Assembly (NCBI GenBank): GCA_020216785.1
Contig: JAIWNO010000223.1
Location: 1 to 10,000, forward strand
DNA from: Desulfomonile sp.
GTDB lineage: Bacteria; Desulfobacterota; Desulfomonilia; Desulfomonilales; Desulfomonilaceae
Direction: 5' to 3'
DNA length: 10,000 nucleotides
A model generated the notes under the pieces. That model did not search any database. It was given only the letters and a program-made list of their open reading frames with translations, and had not been told where the DNA came from. The translations under genes were made by a program, and so were the position numbers. This document shows positions 5,768 through 10,000 of this stretch, piece after piece (the first letter of the stretch is position 1; every line of letters starts with the position of its first letter).

Positions 5768-6274
5768 TCAGGCAGCCTTCCTCTTGAAGAAAAAATAGAG
5801 AAAGAAGGCTGCTGTCCCCACACAGAGCGCCGAATCGGCCACATTGAAGGCAGGCCAGTGATACGGCCCCACATGGACGTCGATAAAGTCGACCACCTCC
5901 CCGAACCTTAGCCTATCGATCAGGTTCCCCAGAGCGCCGCCGAAAAAGAGCGCATACCCGCTCATTAACCAAGGGTTGTTTTCCTTCGACGTCACCGCGA
6001 GCCAGAAAATCACTGCCAGCGCGACCGCGGATACCAGAACGAAGAACGCCGAACGTATCGCTCCGCCGAATCCTGCCAGTATTCCGAACGCGGCACCCGG
6101 ATTGCGTACGTGCACGAGGTTCACGTAACCGGAAACCATGGGAATACTGTCGTGAAGCGGGATATAGGCTGCCGCCATGTACTTGGTGAACTGGTCCAGT
6201 ACCACCACAGCGAGCGCTGCAAGTCCGAACGCGGCAGATTTTCCGAACGAGCGGATCGGTCGTTCGCGATTCAC
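5768..6274 (-). CDS. lspA: Prolipoprotein signal peptidase (signal peptidase II)
   Basis: A 168-aa inner-membrane aspartic protease that removes the signal peptide from diacylglyceryl-modified prolipoproteins. It has four hydrophobic segments (about 12-30, 72-94, 103-119 and 147-163) and a basic C-terminal KRK. Family motifs: DQFTK (27-31), RNPGAAFG (57-64), GGALGNLIDR (112-121), then VVDF with catalytic Asp129 and FNVADSA with catalytic Asp147. The length is normal. The start is a GTG at 6274, preceded six bases upstream by a strong GGAGGA. The GTG overlaps the TGA stop of the upstream transglutaminase-like gene by four bases (GTGA), so the two are almost surely co-translated. The 3' end converges on copy 2 of the MITE-like repeat. 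Confidence 0.95.
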   Translation of the reverse strand: MNRERPIRSFGKSAAFGLAALAVVVLDQFTKYMAAAYIPLHDSIPMVSGYVNLVHVRNPGAAFGILAGFGGAIRSAFFVLVSAVALAVIFWLAVTSKENNPWLMSGYALFFGGALGNLIDRLRFGEVVDFIDVHVGPYHWPAFNVADSALCVGTAAFFLYFFFKRKAA

Positions 6275-7776
6275 TTGAATTCCTCCACATCAATCTTGAC
6301 CTTTCCGATCATGTTGACCAGCGTGGCAGCAGCATCCGGAGGCTCCCCCTCTATGATCTTGATGTGGGTCGCGTCGGCCGGAACCTGGTTCAGAGTCGGG
6401 TCTACCGCGATCCAGCCGTACACATATGACTCGGCCCACACGTGGTACAAAAAACCCACATCTTGCGTGAAGACCAGGCCCGTGACCAATCGTGTCGGAA
6501 TTTTTTGCGACCTCGCAAGCGCAGTGTAGAGCCTCGCGTGTGCCCCGCAGTCTCCCTCACCGGCTCGCAAGGCTGATAGAGCAGTAATTGCCTTATTCAT
6601 CGAATGCCTCATGTTGGTTGCGGTCCATTGAGCGAGTTTTCTCACCCTGTCCAAGTCCGGGTCACGGGCAGCGACGATCTTGTTCGCCTGTGCAACGATT
6701 TCGGGCTCGTCGGACTGAATAGTTGCAGTGGGGGCCGTTTCCTTCTTAACCGATTCACCGGCGGGTTGCTTGGGTTGCCCGGCGATAGCCGCCGGGTCCT
6801 CAGTACGGATGGCCACTTCGAAGCCTCTATCCGGGTCGGCTACTGTCCGCGAGACTCTCTGGCGGTGATCGTCGGGAACTGCCGACAGCTCGATGCCGCT
6901 CATTCTCAGTTTGAGGAATTTCGTCCGCTCCGAATAAGGAATGGGCTTGGAGACATTGATAAGGCCAAAATCGAACGCCAAGTCCTTTCCCGCACCTTTC
7001 TTTTCGCGAAAAGCACGGGCCGTGGACTCGTCTTCGAGCATAGTGACCAGCGTCCCCTCAGCGCCGCGTTCCATAACGGTGAGCCCTTTCCGGTCAATCC
7101 ACAAATCAGCTGTTGTGCGGCCGTAGGAATTCTTGACACTCCAAACCGCGCCGCCTGGTCCAGGCTCGCCCTTGACTCGGGTGATCTTCTGCTCAACCTT
7201 CTGCATCCCCTGCTTTTCGGGGCTGAGAACGGCGAACGTATAGGTTCGCCCTTCCGCGAGTCCTTTCAGGCAAGGCATGAAGGGGATCGCGCTCAGGTGA
7301 TAGATCGCTCCTTGGACAGGGAACTCTGCCGGGAGCCGCTTTCCGTCCACCATTAACTCAACGAGAAATCGATCGTCGAGTGAGCGGCCGATCATGCGCA
7401 GGTCCTGACCTTGCGTGCGGACGAGTGTCTCGAAAGACAGCAGCGTCAGGTCCGGCCGAACGATAACCTTTTCTCTGGTTTGCGATTCGTTCGTCTTATT
7501 CATCGTGGTAAGGCGGAGGGTCGATTCCGACGAGATCTTGAAATTAAGACCGGAGGGCTCTATCACCACGTGCTTGTATCCGACCTTCTCGTCCTTGACG
7601 TACATGCCGTACCAGGCTTCTTTGAACGGGAGGCGATCAAGAGATCCATAGCCATCTTCAGGCGCAACGACCGGTGTCTTGGGATCGGTAGGACGGGCAC
7701 TTTGGAGAATGACGCAGGAAAAGTGAGGCAATGTGGCGGCAACTATAATGGATATACGCACGATTGACCGCATCAT
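6271..7776 (-). CDS. Exported transglutaminase-like protein
   Basis: From the ATG at 7776 this is a 501-aa protein. Residues 1-20 look like a signal sequence (basic MMRSIVR, then a hydrophobic ISIIVAATL) ending at C21 in PHFSC; this could be a divergent lipobox, though His and Phe are unusual there. A beta-rich region follows (about 40-300) opening with WYGMYVKDEKVGYKHVVIEPSG, then a Gln/Pro/Lys-rich linker (about 330-355). The C-terminal transglutaminase-like domain has the Cys-His-Asp triad: C410 in GEGDCGAHARL, H445 in YHVWAE and D459 in WIAVDPT. The domain acts as a protease, amidase or crosslinker in different families, so the substrate is unknown; the protein is probably periplasmic or lipid-anchored. 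The start is uncertain: ATGs at 7773 and 7812 and an open frame to 7932 are alternatives, none with a strong ribosome site. It overlaps lspA by four bases. Confidence 0.8.
   Translation of the reverse strand: MMRSIVRISIIVAATLPHFSCVILQSARPTDPKTPVVAPEDGYGSLDRLPFKEAWYGMYVKDEKVGYKHVVIEPSGLNFKISSESTLRLTTMNKTNESQTREKVIVRPDLTLLSFETLVRTQGQDLRMIGRSLDDRFLVELMVDGKRLPAEFPVQGAIYHLSAIPFMPCLKGLAEGRTYTFAVLSPEKQGMQKVEQKITRVKGEPGPGGAVWSVKNSYGRTTADLWIDRKGLTVMERGAEGTLVTMLEDESTARAFREKKGAGKDLAFDFGLINVSKPIPYSERTKFLKLRMSGIELSAVPDDHRQRVSRTVADPDRGFEVAIRTEDPAAIAGQPKQPAGESVKKETAPTATIQSDEPEIVAQANKIVAARDPDLDRVRKLAQWTATNMRHSMNKAITALSALRAGEGDCGAHARLYTALARSQKIPTRLVTGLVFTQDVGFLYHVWAESYVYGWIAVDPTLNQVPADATHIKIIEGEPPDAAATLVNMIGKVKIDVEEFK
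6281..6286 (-). promoter_or_regulatory. Strong ribosome binding site for lspA
   Basis: GGAGGA on the minus strand lies six bases before the lspA GTG, inside the last codons of the transglutaminase-like gene. It settles the GTG as the start and indicates that lspA is translated efficiently from the shared mRNA. Confidence 0.75.
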
Positions 7777-7864
7777 GCCGTGGTCCGCCAGTTTCAATAT
7801 CCCGAGAGTCATACGCTTGTGAGACCTACATTTGAGCGTCTTAAAAGCTGCGTCACACGGGGTA

Positions 7865-7880
7865 GTGGCCGTTTGGCCAC
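7865..7880. promoter_or_regulatory. Perfect hairpin in the transglutaminase gene leader
   Basis: GTGGCC (7865-7870) and GGCCAC (7875-7880) are a perfect 6-bp inverted repeat around GTTT. It lies about 17 bases downstream of the predicted minus-strand transcription start and is also in the region upstream of hypF. It could be an operator shared by the divergent genes or a leader stem. No U-run follows on either strand. Confidence 0.35.
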
Positions 7881-7903
7881 GCTGGGTGCCGTCTACTGGG
7901 CAC

Positions 7904-7932
7904 ACTGTACCAAAGGCGCTTCCCGGTGACAA
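7904..7932 (-). promoter_or_regulatory. Candidate promoter for the transglutaminase-lspA operon
   Basis: On the minus strand TTGTCA (7932-7927; 5 of 6) is followed by a 17-base spacer and TACAGT (7909-7904; 4 of 6). Transcription would start near 7897 and read about 120 bases of leader before the ATG at 7776. If correct, it rules out the long open frame starting at 7932 as the true protein start. No comparably good promoter was found for the divergent hypF gene. Confidence 0.4.
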
Positions 7933-8013
7933 GGGTTCGGAAAGCGCGTCCGGCGCAGCTGTCCTCTGTTCTCTTCCCTTTGAGCCGCAGAACGGCTAAG
8001 CTACGGCTTTACG

Positions 8014-10000
8014 ATGAAGCCTCAAGACCTACCCATGATCAAAGTCGTCTCCCCCTCGGTCGCCGACACTCCCGGTCCGGCGGTTCGCCGCAGGATGCAC
8101 CTTACGGGAGTTCTGCAGGGCATCGGGTGCCGGCCGTCGGTGTACCGGCTCGCGGTGCGCCTCGGACTCGCAGGGTGGGTCGTCAACACCACGAGCGGCG
8201 TTATCGTCGAAATCGAAGGGACCGAAAGGCAATGCAGGGAGTTCGAGGACGAACTGCCCGGCGCAATACCTTTTCCCGGCAGGATCGACGCCTTCTCGGT
8301 CCACGACGTGCCGGCACTCGGAGAGACCGATTTCCGCATAGAGATAAGTCTGGATTCCGAGCGTACGATCACACCGATCCCGCCGGATGTAGCTGTTTGT
8401 CCGGAATGCGTCCGGGAGCTGTTCGACCCGGAGAACCATCGCTATCTCTATCCCTTCATTACCTGCACGCTGTGCGGGCCGCGTTTCACCGTGGTGCGCT
8501 CATTTCCGTACGATCGCGAGCGTACGAGCATGGCCGATTTCACCATGTGCGACGAGTGCCGCCGCGAATACGAAGACCCGCGGGATCGGAGGTTCCACTC
8601 ACAGACGAACTCGTGCCCTCGGTGCGGTCCAAGTCTCAAGCTGACCGACGGAATGGGGCGGCCGCTTGATGGAGATCCCTTGTTGGAGACCATTCGCCTG
8701 CTTGCCGAGGGCAGCGTTGTTGCTATCAAGGGAATCGGCGGATTTCATCTTGCGTGCGATGCGCTCAACGAAGATGCCGTCAGCCGCCTGCGCGAACGCA
8801 AAGGCCGTGAGGAAAAGCCGTTCGCGGTAATGATGCCCGACATGGAAACCATGCGGCGCTTCTGCGAGGTGGACGACGCTGAAAAGGACCTGCTGACATC
8901 GCCGATCTCGCCAATAGTGCTGCTCAGGGCCCGTGGAAACAGCGTCGCGGCCAACGTGGCGCCGTACGTGCAAACTCTCGGCGTTATGCTGCCCTACTCG
9001 CCGATGCACCACCTGCTCTTTCGGCACCCTTCGATTTCGTCCCAGGAGCGGCTCCGCGTGCTCGTCATGACATCGGGCAACAGGTCCGAGGAGCCCATCG
9101 CACGCGACAACACCGAGGCGCTGGAACGGCTCGGCGACCTTGCGGATGCGTTCCTCTTTCACAATCGGGACATCGTGCTCAGGGCCGATGATTCTATTTT
9201 TCGCGTGATTGCCGGACGCCCGACAGTTTTCCGTCGTTCACGGGGGATCGTGCCGGCAGGATTCAGCGTTGGCGGCGGGTCTGACGAAGCTCGAGTGATC
9301 CTCGCGGCCGGCGGTGATCTCAAGAACGTCCCCGCGATCGTCAAAGGGAACCACGCGGTCCCCGGACCGCACGTGGGCGACCTGGCAACGCCCGTTGCTC
9401 AGGAATACTTCGCTCAGTCGGTGTCGGTGCTCAAGGAATACCTCGAGGCCGAGCCGACGCTCGTTGCGGTAGACCCTCACCCGGAGTATTTCAGCAATAT
9501 GCTCGCACGCGGCATGGGTCTGGAAGTGGAGCAGGTCTTCCACCATCACGCGCACGCGGTGAGCCTCCTGTTCGAGCACGGGATGGACGGGCCCGCAATC
9601 TTTGCCGTGTTTGACGGCACCGGGTACGGCGAGGACAGGACGATTTGGGGCGGGGAGTTCCTGTTTGCGGATCGTGCGACCTTCAGCCGGGTCGGTCACA
9701 TCGGGCTTTTTCCACTGCCGGGCGGGGAGGCTGCAATTCGGGAGCCCATCCGGATCCTCGCGGGCCTGCTCACTGAAGATGGGGAGTTGCCGAGTGAATT
9801 CTCCGACCTGCTTGGACCGGATGCGCGAGCAGCCTCATTGTGGGTCGAGGCAGTCCGGAGGGGTATCAATGCTCCGCTCACTTCGTCAGCGGGAAGGCTT
9901 TTTGATGCAGCGGCCGCGGCCGCTGGATTCAGGCGTCGGGTGACCTTCGAGGGCGAAGCCGCCATGTGGCTGGAGGGGATCGCGGACCTGGCGGAAACCG
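8014..10000 (+). CDS. hypF: Carbamoyltransferase HypF, 3' end cut off by the window
   Basis: The frame is open from 8014 to the window end (662 codons). HypF uses carbamoyl phosphate and ATP to carbamoylate the C-terminal Cys of HypE, supplying the cyanide ligand of the [NiFe]-hydrogenase active site. Domains in order: an acylphosphatase domain (about 28-115) with GVLQGIGCRPSVYRLA; two zinc-finger units, C129/C132-x18-C151/C154 and C179/C182-x18-C201/C204; a YrdC-like domain (about 220-400) with KGIGGFHLACDA (239-250) and MTSGNRSEEP (352-361); and a Kae1-like carbamoyltransferase domain with HHHAHAV (510-516) and FDGTGYGED (533-541). Known HypF proteins have about 750-780 residues, so roughly the last hundred are missing. 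The start is uncertain: ATGs at 8014 and 8035 both lack a clear ribosome site and add an extension before the acylphosphatase domain. It probably belongs to a hyp or hydrogenase cluster beyond the window. Confidence 0.93.
   Translation, partial: MKPQDLPMIKVVSPSVADTPGPAVRRRMHLTGVLQGIGCRPSVYRLAVRLGLAGWVVNTTSGVIVEIEGTERQCREFEDELPGAIPFPGRIDAFSVHDVPALGETDFRIEISLDSERTITPIPPDVAVCPECVRELFDPENHRYLYPFITCTLCGPRFTVVRSFPYDRERTSMADFTMCDECRREYEDPRDRRFHSQTNSCPRCGPSLKLTDGMGRPLDGDPLLETIRLLAEGSVVAIKGIGGFHLACDALNEDAVSRLRERKGREEKPFAVMMPDMETMRRFCEVDDAEKDLLTSPISPIVLLRARGNSVAANVAPYVQTLGVMLPYSPMHHLLFRHPSISSQERLRVLVMTSGNRSEEPIARDNTEALERLGDLADAFLFHNRDIVLRADDSIFRVIAGRPTVFRRSRGIVPAGFSVGGGSDEARVILAAGGDLKNVPAIVKGNHAVPGPHVGDLATPVAQEYFAQSVSVLKEYLEAEPTLVAVDPHPEYFSNMLARGMGLEVEQVFHHHAHAVSLLFEHGMDGPAIFAVFDGTGYGEDRTIWGGEFLFADRATFSRVGHIGLFPLPGGEAAIREPIRILAGLLTEDGELPSEFSDLLGPDARAASLWVEAVRRGINAPLTSSAGRLFDAAAAAAGFRRRVTFEGEAAMWLEGIADLAET

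Noticed and set aside
5740..5775. A terminator stem CTGAC...GTCAG at the lspA stop.
   Set aside because: Only five pairs with a GC-rich loop and no U-run; too weak to call.
7873..7889. A sigma54-type -24/-12 promoter for hypF (TTGG...GTGC).
   Set aside because: The GG-to-GC distance is one base too long and the flanking bases fit poorly.
9274..9284. Second partial match to the REP-like palindrome (GGCGGGTCTGA).
   Set aside because: It lies inside hypF, lacks the second arm and is explained by coding sequence.
1..10000. CRISPR arrays, prophage, toxin-antitoxin or defence genes.
   Set aside because: No regularly spaced repeats and no gene with motifs of these systems were found on either strand.

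Overview
The window looks like a GC-rich bacterial chromosome segment, probably from an anaerobe. The two lineage hints are a ferredoxin-like protein with four 4Fe-4S motifs and the hydrogenase maturation factor HypF. A Desulfobacterota-type (former Deltaproteobacteria) host is my best guess. It is inference only, because no rRNA or other marker is present. All recognisable genes are housekeeping or metabolic; I see no phage, CRISPR, toxin-antitoxin or defence genes.

Layout. (a) 111-650: a sigma70-like promoter, a perfect hairpin in the leader, and a 142-aa four-cluster ferredoxin on the + strand. (b) 651-1082: non-coding, with one REP-like palindrome. (c) 1083-3742, minus strand: a two-gene operon, mtnA (methylthioribose-1-phosphate isomerase) then pncB (nicotinate phosphoribosyltransferase). 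The genes overlap by one base (TAATG) and have a good promoter at 3803-3831. (d) 3863-3955: a strikingly AT-rich divergent promoter region, followed by a small exported protein of unknown function (3971-4318, +). (e) 4332-5742: prmA (ribosomal protein L11 methyltransferase, +), bracketed by two directly oriented copies of a ~160-bp non-coding element. The element has TTGCCAAAA-type terminal inverted repeats and an internal palindrome, and resembles a MITE. A strong stem-loop lies just before prmA. (f) 5768-7776, minus strand: an exported transglutaminase-like protein followed by lspA (prolipoprotein signal peptidase), overlapping by four bases (GTGA). (g) 8014 to the window end, +: hypF, cut off by the window edge and missing roughly its last hundred residues.

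Functional connections. The mtnA-pncB operon joins two PRPP/ribose-linked salvage routes, methionine salvage and NAD salvage. HypF makes the cyanide ligand donor for [NiFe]-hydrogenase and fits the redox-active, ferredoxin-rich character. LspA is translationally linked to an exported protein with a cysteine at the end of its signal sequence, possibly a lipoprotein. The most unusual structure is the pair of MITE-like repeats flanking prmA; no new multi-gene system is evident.
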